NCBI GenBank assembly: GCA_963787415.1
Contig: CAWBCO010000002.1
Coordinates: 1 to 64,000 of the forward strand
From: CAVUWL01 sp963787415
GTDB lineage: Bacteria; Actinomycetota; Thermoleophilia; Solirubrobacterales; 70-9
DNA length: 64,000 bases
Direction: 5' to 3'
Shown: in pieces, positions 9,322-16,551 of the stretch
How positions within the stretch are numbered: the stretch's first letter is position 1
Layout: each line of letters starts with the position of its first letter
Notes under the pieces: model-generated
Databases searched by the model: none
What the model saw: the letters and a program-made list of their open reading frames with translations, nothing else
What the model was told of the DNA's origin: nothing
Position numbers and translations under genes: made by a program

Positions 9322-10029
9322 ATGAACGTGACGTCGCGAGATAACCCCCCACCGCTCGGGGCCATGGTCGTCATCGCGGTCGGAGTGCTGGCCTGCATCG
9401 CGGCAGCCCTGTTGAGTACCGAAGAACCGCTCGGGGCGACCGAATTGAACTGGGAATCCAAGCTCCGCCAACCGGGATCCAAGCCAACGGCGATTCCCGG
9501 TGGCGGAGAGGTCCGAATCATCAATCAGACAATTCGCGCGACCTCATCAAATGGGGGTGGCTACAAGCTCTACCGGTTCTCCGGCACCCTTGAGCTTGGG
9601 CGCCACCAGGCGCCGGTAGCTGGGCGGGCAAGTTGCCGGGTGCATGTCCCCCCGGGCGCGCTGATCGCACACACCGGTGACAAAGTGGCCATCTACCCAT
9701 TGCCAAGCGAAGAACTCCTCGCTCAGCCCGTTCCACCAAGATCAGAGATCCAGTTCAACGTCGGCGGCGCATCAACCGCAACGGTCTCCCTTGACGACGC
9801 TTTTCACCGCTTCACCAATCGACGCGGAGTCGGGGTCTCCTGGGGACCACGGGGCCCGACAACCGAGCAGTGGCGCTGGACGTTGCCTGCCAACCGTGCC
9901 GCTCCACTCAACCTCGACTTTGCCTCGATCTGGCGAACCGACACCCGACCGGGCGCGCAGATCAGCTGCACCCTCGCCACCGATGCGGGGAAAGCGAACG
10001 TCTCGACCGCTACCGTGTTTCCTGGGTAG
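9322..10029 (+). CDS. Hypothetical single-span membrane/secreted protein
   Basis: A 235-residue protein with an N-terminal hydrophobic segment (MVVIAVGVLACIAAALL, residues about 15-31) and a soluble, beta-rich, Gly/Pro/Arg-containing ectodomain with two cysteines (ASCRVHVPPG and ISCTLATD) that could form a disulfide. No family is recognised. The gene is divergent from the 9240 epimerase and its 3' end runs 20 bases into the oppositely oriented SRAP gene. A -10-like TACTGT sits 7 nt before the ATG. Probably anchored and facing the cell surface; function unknown. Confidence 0.65.
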   Translation: MNVTSRDNPPPLGAMVVIAVGVLACIAAALLSTEEPLGATELNWESKLRQPGSKPTAIPGGGEVRIINQTIRATSSNGGGYKLYRFSGTLELGRHQAPVAGRASCRVHVPPGALIAHTGDKVAIYPLPSEELLAQPVPPRSEIQFNVGGASTATVSLDDAFHRFTNRRGVGVSWGPRGPTTEQWRWTLPANRAAPLNLDFASIWRTDTRPGAQISCTLATDAGKANVSTATVFPG

Positions 10030-10816
10030 GGACAACCAGCAGCTCCGGTCCCTCGATTCCCTTGCCGACTTTGTTCAACTTGGGGTTGGCGGGGGCGCTT
10101 GACATGCGCGCCGCCGGCAACGGCGTGCACATCCCAACAGCGGCGTCCAGTTCGAGATCTGGATCAAGCCAGGCCGCCTCGGCTTCTGGCCCCGGCAGGA
10201 TCACCGGCATCCGATCATGGACGCGAGAGACGAGCTCGTTGGGCACCGTGGTGATGATGGTGCAGCTATAGAGCCAACCGTCCTCAACGCCGTTGTCCTC
10301 GGCCCCCCATTCCTTGCGAGTGCAGATCCCGGCGAACGCAAATGGCTCTCCACCGTCGACAGTGAAGCGCCACGGTAGGCGGGGCTGCTTCGGATCCTCG
10401 GCCTTCATCCACTCATAGAACCCATCGGCAACGATCAAGCAACGATGGCGAAACTTCCCGATCAACGGGCCGTAGGCACGACTTGAGCTCAAGTTCTCAG
10501 CCTTGGCGTTGATCATCCGGTAGCCCACCTTGAGGTCCTTGGCCCAGCGTGGCACCAGCCCCCATCGCATCAACCGAGCCTCGCGCTCGCCAAGCTCCGC
10601 CTCCGCAGGGTCCGGTGAGGAACGAACCGTCAGCACCTCCTGGGTCGGAGCGACGTTGAATCTGCCCAAGGCCGAAGCGGCTCGCTCGGCTCGCTCGCTC
10701 GTGGGGGGCTGCGCCTCACCGCCTCCACTGCGCTCCAACGCTCGCTCCAGCTCAACCTGGAAGCGATCGGCGATTTTCTTCGTGTCCTTGGCCGTCACGG
10801 TGAACCGACCGCACAT
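10010..10816 (-). CDS. SOS-response-associated (SRAP/HMCES-type) abasic-site protein
   Basis: A 268-residue SRAP domain protein, the family of E. coli YedK and human HMCES, which crosslinks to abasic sites in single-stranded DNA through Cys2. Starting at ATG 10816 gives the required MCGRF N-terminus, so Cys2 is exposed after Met removal. NVAPTQ, RMINAKAENL (with catalytic Asn and Glu), CLIVADGFYEW, and IITTVPNELVSRVHDRMPVIL (catalytic His) are all present. It is the last gene of the five-gene riboswitch operon: its ATG overlaps the preceding stop as TGATG. Such placement beside amino-acid and sugar genes looks incidental. A family-typical insertion of about 25 residues follows the first helix. 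Confidence 0.93.
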   Translation of the reverse strand: MCGRFTVTAKDTKKIADRFQVELERALERSGGGEAQPPTSERAERAASALGRFNVAPTQEVLTVRSSPDPAEAELGEREARLMRWGLVPRWAKDLKVGYRMINAKAENLSSSRAYGPLIGKFRHRCLIVADGFYEWMKAEDPKQPRLPWRFTVDGGEPFAFAGICTRKEWGAEDNGVEDGWLYSCTIITTVPNELVSRVHDRMPVILPGPEAEAAWLDPDLELDAAVGMCTPLPAARMSSAPANPKLNKVGKGIEGPELLVVPTQETR

Positions 10817-11781
10817 CAGGGGCGCACCTCGGGGTTGGCCCGGTACCACTCGATGGTCCGGCGCAGGCCGTCGCTGAGTTGAACCTGTGGGCGCCAACCG
10901 GTTAGATCACGCAACTTGGAGGAATCGACGTACTGACGATCGATCTCTCCCCGTGGGTTGCCTTCACCGTGGTACTCGGGTTCAAGACCACCACCACTCA
11001 GGGCGGCGATCTCGCCGAGAACCTCGGCCACCGAGTGGGGGGACTCTCCACCGGCGTTGAATGCCTCCCCCGCAGCAGGACCATCTGCGCCGAGTGCATG
11101 CTCAATCGCCAAATACGCGGCGACCGCGTCATCAACATGCAGGAAGTCTCGTTGTGGGCTGCCATCGGAGCGGATCGCGGGGCGCCGACCGTCGAGGGCG
11201 GCGACGATTCCCTCGGGGATCAGTCGCGAAAAATTGAGGTCGCCGCCACCGTAGACGTTGGCAAACCGGGCCACCGCCACGGCCAGACCGTAAGCGGGGT
11301 AATAGCTTCGCGCGATCGCATCCGCCGCCGCCTTGCTCGCCTCATACGGTGAGGCAGGCCGTAGCTGCATCTCCTCTCGGTAGGGCAACCGCTGCTGGGG
11401 GCCGTAGGCCTTATCTGAGGAAGCGACAACAACCGCCGGCACCTTGGCTTGACGGCAAGCCTCAAGCAGAATCCAGGTTCCAGCGACGTTTACCTCAAAG
11501 GTCTCGCTCGGATCTGCCATCGCGATCCCGACCAAGGTCTGCGCACCAAGATGAAAGACAACATCGAACTCCCCGGCCACCACCGAGGCCACGATCAAGT
11601 TGGCGTCGCGAAGGTCGCATTCGATCATCTCAACCTCAGCCTCGATCCCCTGCAGGAGCAGACCAGAACTTCCCGGGCGAGCCAGGTCGAGCGTACTCAC
11701 CTCATCACCGCGTTCCAAAAGCGCGCGGGCGAGGTGGGAGGCGACGAAACCATGCCCGCCGGTGACCAGCACCCGCTTCAC
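10816..11781 (-). CDS. rfbG: RfbG-like CDP-glucose 4,6-dehydratase / NDP-sugar dehydratase
   Basis: A 321-residue extended SDR. NAD motif VLVTGGHGFVASHLARALLE is at residues 4-23; the active-site region is VVVASSDKAYGPQ with SPYEASKAAAD (YxxxK). FANVYGGGDLNFSRLIPEGI and RDFLHVDDAVAAYL match RfbG-type CDP-glucose and GDP-mannose 4,6-dehydratases. Together with the cytidylyltransferase gene directly upstream (4-nt ATGA overlap) it would convert CDP-glucose to CDP-4-keto-6-deoxyglucose, the entry to CDP-dideoxy- or deoxysugars for glycans. Substrate assignment rests mainly on the neighbour; GDP-mannose dehydratase activity is the alternative. Confidence 0.82.
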   Translation of the reverse strand: MKRVLVTGGHGFVASHLARALLERGDEVSTLDLARPGSSGLLLQGIEAEVEMIECDLRDANLIVASVVAGEFDVVFHLGAQTLVGIAMADPSETFEVNVAGTWILLEACRQAKVPAVVVASSDKAYGPQQRLPYREEMQLRPASPYEASKAAADAIARSYYPAYGLAVAVARFANVYGGGDLNFSRLIPEGIVAALDGRRPAIRSDGSPQRDFLHVDDAVAAYLAIEHALGADGPAAGEAFNAGGESPHSVAEVLGEIAALSGGGLEPEYHGEGNPRGEIDRQYVDSSKLRDLTGWRPQVQLSDGLRRTIEWYRANPEVRP

Positions 11782-12608
11782 GTCGGTCTGGCTCCGTTCC
11801 CCGCCCTCAGCCTCCAGGGGGCCTCGCCGCTGTTCCAGAGATCGTTGAGCACGATCGCGTCCTTATAGGTGTCCATGCAGTCCCAGAAACCTTGATGGCG
11901 GTGGGCGCGGAGCTGCCCCGCCGCAGCGAGGCGCTGAAGCGGCTCGCGCTCTAGCACGCTTCCCGCATCCAGATAGTCGAGCGCGCCCCGCTCAAAGCAG
12001 AAGAACCCTCCGTTTATCCAGTGCTCAGAGCGAGGCTTCTCGACAAACTCAGACACCCAATCGTCGCGCTTGATCTCAGCAACCCCCCATTGCAGTCGCG
12101 GGCGCACCACGGTCATCGTCGCCAGAGCGCCGTGATGGCGATGAGATCTGAGCAGCTCGGCAAGGTTGACATCGGCAACACCATCGGAGTAGGTGGCACA
12201 AAAGGATGCCTCCCCGATGCGATCGGCGAGTAGGGCAATCCGCCCCCCGGTGGGAGTATCGAGCCCGGTGTCGATGCACTGCACCGAAACGCCGTCGCCC
12301 CAACGGGCGCCGGCGACGAACTCCTCGACCATCTCACCGAGGTAGCCGGTGGCGAGAAGGAACTGCTCAAAACCCTGGCTGGCGTAGATCTCGATCACGT
12401 GCTCGAGGATCGGGCGACCGCCGATCTCAACCAGCGCCTTTGGCAGCGATTCGGTCCGCTCGCGCAACCGCGTCCCCCGACCGCCGCAAAGAATCACCAC
12501 CGGCGGCCGATCCGACCCAGCCGCGCTGCCGCGGTTCAGTCCGGACAAGGGCTGCACAGGATCCTCACCAGACCCCGCGGTCCCCAGCCCAGCCGGCGCT
12601 GGGATCAA
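11778..12608 (-). CDS. rfbF: Glucose-1-phosphate cytidylyltransferase-like nucleotidyltransferase (RfbF-like)
   Basis: A 276-residue nucleotidyltransferase. The nucleotide-binding motif VVILCGGRGTRLRERTESLPKALVEI begins at about residue 37; ILEHVIEIYASQGFEQFLLATGYLG and VSVQCIDTGLDTPTGGRI match the RfbF family, which joins CTP and glucose-1-phosphate to CDP-glucose. The catalytic-site stretch TYSDGVADVNL and the sugar-binding WINGGFFCFE are present. ATG 12608 directly abuts the stop of the sulfur-carrier gene, and the 3' end overlaps the RfbG-like gene. The 35-residue N-terminal extension is Gly/Pro-rich, so translation might begin slightly later. It works in cytoplasmic CDP-sugar synthesis. 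Confidence 0.85.
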   Translation of the reverse strand: MIPAPAGLGTAGSGEDPVQPLSGLNRGSAAGSDRPPVVILCGGRGTRLRERTESLPKALVEIGGRPILEHVIEIYASQGFEQFLLATGYLGEMVEEFVAGARWGDGVSVQCIDTGLDTPTGGRIALLADRIGEASFCATYSDGVADVNLAELLRSHRHHGALATMTVVRPRLQWGVAEIKRDDWVSEFVEKPRSEHWINGGFFCFERGALDYLDAGSVLEREPLQRLAAAGQLRAHRHQGFWDCMDTYKDAIVLNDLWNSGEAPWRLRAGNGARPT

Positions 12609-12884
12609 TCAGCTACCGCCCGCAACGGCCGGCAGGATGGTGACCTCATCGCCCTCATTGACCTTCGTCTCCAAGCCCTGCTGAAAGCGGATGTCCTCGC
12701 CGGATACGTAGACGTTGACGAAGCGACGTAGATCGCCGTCCTGGGTGATCCGTTCGCGCAGGTTCGGGTGGGCATCAAAGACGGCATCGAGTGCCTCACC
12801 GACGGTGGAGCCGGATACCGCCACTTCGGACTGCCCGCCGGTGGCCGCCCGCAGCTGGGTCGGGATCTTCACCTTGACCGCCAT
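12609..12884 (-). CDS. metO: MoaD/ThiS-family sulfur-carrier protein (MetO-like)
   Basis: A 91-residue ubiquitin-like protein: VKVKIPTQLRAATGG, VSGSTVGEALDAVFDAHPNL, FVNVYVSGEDIRF and DEVTILPAVAGG are the beta-grasp signatures. Carriers of this class are adenylated and thiocarboxylated at a C-terminal Gly-Gly and deliver sulfur to a partner enzyme. Here one Ser follows the Gly-Gly, so removal of that residue would be needed for activity. It is coupled to the upstream threonine-synthase-like gene by a TGATG overlap and lies under the same SAM riboswitch, which points to homocysteine/methionine synthesis rather than molybdopterin, thiamine or cysteine. No adenylating enzyme or JAMM protease is in the window. 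CysO-type function in cysteine synthesis is the alternative. Confidence 0.85.
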   Translation of the reverse strand: MAVKVKIPTQLRAATGGQSEVAVSGSTVGEALDAVFDAHPNLRERITQDGDLRRFVNVYVSGEDIRFQQGLETKVNEGDEVTILPAVAGGS

Positions 12885-14116
12885 CAGACTGCTATCTCCT
12901 GGCGAAACTCTGACTCAAAGCTGGCGAGGTCGGGATCGATTTCATGCATCTGGAACCTATCGCGAGTGGCATCGAGCGTCTTCAGCCCCTCGCCGGTTAT
13001 GTAAACGACGACCCGCTCGCCATCGCCGATCGCGCCGCGCTCGGCAAGCTTGCGCAGCACGCCCACCGTTACCCCGCCAGCGGTCTCTGTGAAGATACCC
13101 GTCGTCTCGGCAAGCAGGCGGATTCCCTCGCGGATCTCATCGTCAGAGACAGAGTCGATCGCACCCCCGGTCTTGCGGGCGTGTTCGATCGCGTAGGGCC
13201 CGTCAGCGGGATCCCCAATCGCGAGGCTCTTGGCGATTGTCTTGGGACGCTGCGGCTTACAGACCTCCCAGCCTTCGGCGAAGGCGGTGGCGACGGGGTT
13301 GCATCCCTGCGCCTGGGCGCCGTTGAAGATCGGTTGGGTACCACAGACCATCCCCAGGTCGAGCCACTCCTGAAAGCCCCGCCCAACCTTGGTGAACAAG
13401 GAACCCGAGGCGATCGGACAGACAATTCGGTCTGGCAGCTTCCAGCCGAGCTGCTCAATCGTCTCGTAGGCGAGGGTCTTTGACCCCTCTGCGTAATAGG
13501 GGCGCAGATTGACGTTGACGAATGCCCATGGACGACTTTCGGCAAGTTGGGTGCAAAGCCGATTGACTGCGTCGTAGTCGCCACGCACGCCGACCAGATT
13601 GGTCCCATAGATGCCCGTCGCGAGCAGCTTCTGTTCCTCAAGGTTGGCGGGAACGAAGACGTAGGAGATGAGCCCAGCTGCAGCGGCATGGGCAGCGACC
13701 GCATTGGCGAGGTTGCCGGTCGAGGCACAGGCGACGGTCTCAAAGCCGAGCTCCTGAGCCTTCGCCACGGCAACAGCCACCACCCGGTCCTTGAAGGAAT
13801 GGGTCGGATTGGCGGCGTCGTTCTTGATCCACAGCTCGGCGTCAAGGCCAAGCCGCTCGGCCAACCGATCGGCACGCAGGAGCGGGGTTAGGCCCGGCTC
13901 CAGCGGATCCCCCGGCCGCCCCTCAAACGGGAGGAAATCGGCATAGCGCCAGATCCCCTGGGAACCAGCCTGAATTCGGCGTTTGGCCTCCGCCGGGTCA
14001 AGCGAGTCGTGCTCATAGGCAACCTCGAGCGGCCCAAAGCAGTTTTCGCAGACATAGCTCGCATCCAAGGCATAGATGGCCTTGCACTCCTTGCACCTCA
14101 AGCCTCTTAGTGACAT
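12884..14116 (-). CDS. metM: Threonine-synthase-like PLP enzyme, probable O-phosphohomoserine-dependent homocysteine synthase (MetM-like)
   Basis: A 410-residue fold-type II PLP enzyme. An N-terminal zinc ribbon (Cys8, Cys11, Cys23, Cys26) precedes the PLP lysine, Lys109, in NPTHSFKDR. The phosphate-binding loop is ASTGNLANAVAAH and the other substrate loop PIASGSLFTKVGRGF; canonical ThrC usually shows SSGNTGAS-like and GN-GNI-A-W-like sequences here. ATG 14116 has AAAGGA 6 nt upstream. A longer frame to 14230 would run into the riboswitch terminator and is rejected. A SAM riboswitch, a fused sulfur-carrier gene and the altered loops match the MetM/MetO route described in Streptomyces, in which O-phosphohomoserine and thiocarboxylated carrier give homocysteine. 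Ordinary threonine synthase is the alternative. Confidence 0.8.
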   Translation of the reverse strand: MSLRGLRCKECKAIYALDASYVCENCFGPLEVAYEHDSLDPAEAKRRIQAGSQGIWRYADFLPFEGRPGDPLEPGLTPLLRADRLAERLGLDAELWIKNDAANPTHSFKDRVVAVAVAKAQELGFETVACASTGNLANAVAAHAAAAGLISYVFVPANLEEQKLLATGIYGTNLVGVRGDYDAVNRLCTQLAESRPWAFVNVNLRPYYAEGSKTLAYETIEQLGWKLPDRIVCPIASGSLFTKVGRGFQEWLDLGMVCGTQPIFNGAQAQGCNPVATAFAEGWEVCKPQRPKTIAKSLAIGDPADGPYAIEHARKTGGAIDSVSDDEIREGIRLLAETTGIFTETAGGVTVGVLRKLAERGAIGDGERVVVYITGEGLKTLDATRDRFQMHEIDPDLASFESEFRQEIAV

Positions 14117-14146
14117 CCGATTTTCCTTTTTGCTGTTATCGCCAAC

Positions 14147-14176
14147 AAAAAAACCTCCGCCTGTGTGGGGCAGAGG
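14147..14176 (-). terminator. Intrinsic terminator (expression platform of the SAM riboswitch)
   Basis: On the minus strand an 8-bp stem (CCTCTGCC paired with GGCGGAGG, 14176-14154, one G-U pair) is followed by seven T residues (14153-14147), 30 bases before the metM start. No gene lies upstream on this strand to be terminated, so it is an attenuator. Its 5' arm and loop contain CCCCACA (14170-14164), which can instead pair with TGTGGGG (14197-14191) at the 3' side of riboswitch helix P1. That alternative encloses the palindrome at 14177-14188 and forms the antiterminator. Confidence 0.88.
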
Positions 14177-14192
14177 TCCGATCGGACTTTCC

Positions 14193-14304
14193 CCACATCT
14201 TCCAGGTCGCCGACCTGCTGGACTTGGCACCTCCCCTCGAACCTTTGGCTCGAGGTGGTTGCCGGGGCTTCATCGGGCCAGTCCCTCCACCCCTCTAGAT
14301 GTGG
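14193..14304 (-). promoter_or_regulatory. SAM riboswitch (S-box, SAM-I type aptamer)
   Basis: The minus strand carries the S-box core GAGGGACTGGCCCGATGAAG, then CCCCGGCAACC, a variable stem (CACCTCGAGCC/GGTTCGAGGGGAGGTG region) and GGTGCCAAGTCCAGCAGG. Helix P1 is a perfect 8-bp match, CCACATCT (14304-14297) with AGATGTGG (14200-14193). The terminator downstream and the competing P1/antiterminator pairing predict that bound S-adenosylmethionine stabilises P1 and stops transcription. It controls the metM-metO-rfbF-rfbG-SRAP operon. Control of a threonine-synthase-like gene by SAM is the main evidence that this enzyme belongs to methionine synthesis. SAM-IV, a related architecture, was considered less likely. 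Confidence 0.93.
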
Positions 14305-14321
14305 CGCATATGTTGTCGCGA

Positions 14322-14351
14322 AGCCTACCAGGCAGGCTTTGTTTAGTCCAA
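14322..14351 (-). promoter_or_regulatory. Sigma-70-type promoter for the riboswitch operon
   Basis: On the minus strand TTGGAC (14351-14346) and TAGGCT (14327-14322) are separated by 18 bases, a good match to actinobacterial housekeeping promoters. Transcription would start near 14314, about ten bases before helix P1 of the SAM aptamer. Confidence 0.6.
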
Positions 14352-14683
14352 AGCGTTGACCGCGTTTAGACAACCAGATCGCAGGGCTGAAAGGCGATAC
14401 CTCCAACCGTGAAGCGAGAGATCGTTTAATTTCGACAAGTTGATCCAGCCCCAGCGACCCCTCCTCTTTGGCCTCTCCGGGAGAGTCAGCGGGCGGGCGC
14501 TCCTGGATCGTGCTCGTCGGGATGGCCGCAGCGCTGAATGCGCTGATCGCCCAATTCCGCGGGCGCGGTTGGCTTTTGGGGCCGGCCCCGGTCATCCTCG
14601 AATCAGACGGCGCCTGACTCAACGATTGAGTCGAGCTTGCCCCGAAGCCAAGCACGGCGAGGGAAGTCTAGGATGCGCTACCC
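14352..14683. other. Divergent intergenic region between the riboswitch operon and the HIT gene
   Basis: About 330 bases between two divergent transcription units. Apart from the promoter elements at each side no gene, RNA or repeat was recognised; open frames across it have no family resemblance. Confidence 0.4.
14669..14683 (+). promoter_or_regulatory. -10 box close to the HIT gene start
   Basis: TAGGAT at 14669-14674 lies 9 nt before GTG 14684 and there is no Shine-Dalgarno sequence, suggesting a transcript with virtually no leader. Confidence 0.35.
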
Positions 14684-15172
14684 GTGGCAAACCATCGTAT
14701 TTGGGCGCCCTGGCGCCTCGCCTACGTGAAGGACGCGTCTAAGGACATCGAGGAGGAGTGCATCTTCTGCGCGAAGGCGTCAGAAGAGGAGGACCAGTCC
14801 AATCTGATCGTCCACCGAGGCGGGCGCTGTTTTGTGATCCTCAACCTCTACCCGTACACAAATGGCCACCTGATGGTTGCTCCGTATAAGCACATCGGCA
14901 GACTCCAAGAGCTCAGCACCGAGACGGTGACTGAGATGATGCAGCTGGCTCAATCGGCGATGGCACGCCTGGAGGAGGTTTATGACCCGCACGGCTATAA
15001 CGTCGGCTTCAACCAGGGGAGGGTGGCCGGCGCCGGCGTCGAGCACCACATCCACCTCCACGTCGTCCCCCGCTGGGGCGGCGATACCAACTTCATGCCG
15101 GTCATCGCCGACACCAAAGTGATGCCCCAGACCCTGGAGCAGAGCTATCAAGCCCTCAGGGGTCAGTTTTGA
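14684..15172 (+). CDS. HIT-family nucleotide hydrolase (AP4A phosphorylase/hydrolase-like)
   Basis: A 162-residue histidine-triad protein. ECIFCAKAS near residue 27 is the zinc-associated N-terminal motif of actinobacterial Ap4A-type HIT proteins, NLYPYTNGHLMVAPYKH is the nucleotide-binding half, and HHIHLHVVPRW (near residue 120) is the catalytic histidine triad. Such enzymes split dinucleoside polyphosphates or nucleoside phosphoramidates in the cytoplasm. It begins at GTG 14684 close behind a -10 box, and its stop overlaps the start of the phosphohexomutase, so the three plus-strand genes 14684-17552 form one operon. Confidence 0.92.
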   Translation: MANHRIWAPWRLAYVKDASKDIEEECIFCAKASEEEDQSNLIVHRGGRCFVILNLYPYTNGHLMVAPYKHIGRLQELSTETVTEMMQLAQSAMARLEEVYDPHGYNVGFNQGRVAGAGVEHHIHLHVVPRWGGDTNFMPVIADTKVMPQTLEQSYQALRGQF

Positions 15173-16551
15173 GCGAGCAGACCCCGCTCGCTCCCGCCGG
15201 AATCTTTAAGGCCTATGACATCCGTGGCCTCTATGGCTCAGAGATGGATGAGAGCACCGCTCATGCGATCGGGCGCGCCTTCGCCCGAGTCCTGGCCAAA
15301 CTGCGCAATAAGCCGACTGGCGAGCTGCGGATTGGACTTGGACGCGACATGCGATTGAGCGCACCGTCGATGGCAGCAGAGCTTCGCGACGGGTTGATTC
15401 TTGAGGGGGCCACCGTTTTAGACGCCGGGATGGTTCCCACCGAGATGCTCTATGACCTGGTGGGAGTGCGCGAATTGGATGGCGGAGCGATGGTGACCGC
15501 CTCCCACAACCCCAAGGCCTACACCGGCGTTAAGTTGATCCGCGAGGGGGCGCTGGCGCTTTCTGGGGAGGCGGGTATTGGTGATGTGAAGCGGACGATC
15601 GAATCCGGTCTGGGAGAGGCGCCGGGGGGTGGCTCACTTGAGCAAGTCGATATTTGGGCCCAGTTCAGAGCTCACGCACTCTCCTTCATCGACCCGCAGA
15701 AACTACGACCGCTGAAGGTGGTGGTGGATGGCGGTAACGGGATGTCGGGACCGATGGTGGGTCCGATTCTGCGCGGTCTCGGCCTCGAGCTGGAGGAAAT
15801 GTACTTCGTCCCCGACGGAAAGTTTCCCGACCACGAACCAAATCCGCTGCTGGAGGAAAACCGCCGAATGATTATTGAGCGGGTCCGCTCTAGTGGCGCC
15901 GATCTGGGAATCGCGTGGGACGGCGACGCCGACCGCTGCTTCTTCATCGACGGAGCGGGGAGCTTTTGCGACGGAGACTTCGTCTGCGCGCTGCTCGCGC
16001 GCGCGACGTTACACAAGAACCCCGGCGCGACGATCCTCTTTGATCCGCGCTCGAGTCGGGCGGTACCCGATCTTGTTGCCGCCGAAGGGGGGCGCTCGGC
16101 GCTGTCTCGGGTGGGTCACGCTTTCTTTAAGACGCGCATGCGCGAGGAGGAGGCTGCCTTCGGCGGCGAGGTGTCGGGCCATTACTACTTCCGCGATTTT
16201 TGGTGTGCGGACTCCGGCACGATCCCGGCCCTGCTGATGTTGGAGTTGCTTTGCACTGATGGTCGCCCGCTTGCCCAACTGATGGCTGAGTTTCGCTCCC
16301 GCTATTTCATCTCGGGCGAGATCAATTCCGAGGTTGCCGACCCACAGGCGGCACTAGATCGCATCCGCGAGCGCTACGCCGATGCCGAGATCGGCCGCCT
16401 CGATGGAATCTCCGTCGATTACCCGGAGTGGCACTTCAACGTCCGCTCCTCAAATACCGAGCCACTGGTGCGGCTCAACCTCGAGTCGCTCCTTTCCCAC
16501 CAGGACATGGAGCGCCGACGCGACGAGGTGATCGAGTTGATCAGGGCGTGA
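15169..16551 (+). CDS. Phosphomannomutase/phosphoglucomutase
   Basis: A 460-residue alpha-D-phosphohexomutase. FKAYDIRGLYG marks the N-terminus, GAMVTASHNPKAYTGVK contains the phosphoserine, DGDADRCFFID is the metal loop, GGEVSGHYYFRDFWCADSG the sugar-binding loop and RSSNTEPLVRLN the phosphate-binding loop near the C-terminus. It interconverts hexose 1- and 6-phosphates, supplying nucleotide-sugar synthesis. TTG 15169 is the likely start, overlapping the HIT stop in TTGA; the coding frame has no better start before the conserved N-terminus. Its own stop overlaps the next gene in GTGA. Mannose versus glucose preference cannot be told. Confidence 0.93.
   Translation: MSEQTPLAPAGIFKAYDIRGLYGSEMDESTAHAIGRAFARVLAKLRNKPTGELRIGLGRDMRLSAPSMAAELRDGLILEGATVLDAGMVPTEMLYDLVGVRELDGGAMVTASHNPKAYTGVKLIREGALALSGEAGIGDVKRTIESGLGEAPGGGSLEQVDIWAQFRAHALSFIDPQKLRPLKVVVDGGNGMSGPMVGPILRGLGLELEEMYFVPDGKFPDHEPNPLLEENRRMIIERVRSSGADLGIAWDGDADRCFFIDGAGSFCDGDFVCALLARATLHKNPGATILFDPRSSRAVPDLVAAEGGRSALSRVGHAFFKTRMREEEAAFGGEVSGHYYFRDFWCADSGTIPALLMLELLCTDGRPLAQLMAEFRSRYFISGEINSEVADPQAALDRIRERYADAEIGRLDGISVDYPEWHFNVRSSNTEPLVRLNLESLLSHQDMERRRDEVIELIRA

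Noticed and set aside
13069..13875. 268-residue minus frame inside metM
   Set aside because: Shifted frame of the PLP enzyme gene, Ser/Pro/Arg-rich as expected for an out-of-frame reading of high-GC DNA.
14117..14230. N-terminal extension of the threonine-synthase-like protein
   Set aside because: It would translate the riboswitch terminator; ATG 14116 has a ribosome binding site and starts the zinc ribbon.
14321..14345. Plus-strand hairpin AAGCCT/AGGCTT followed by TGTTT as a terminator
   Set aside because: No plus-strand gene lies upstream within reach and the sequence coincides with the minus-strand promoter spacer.
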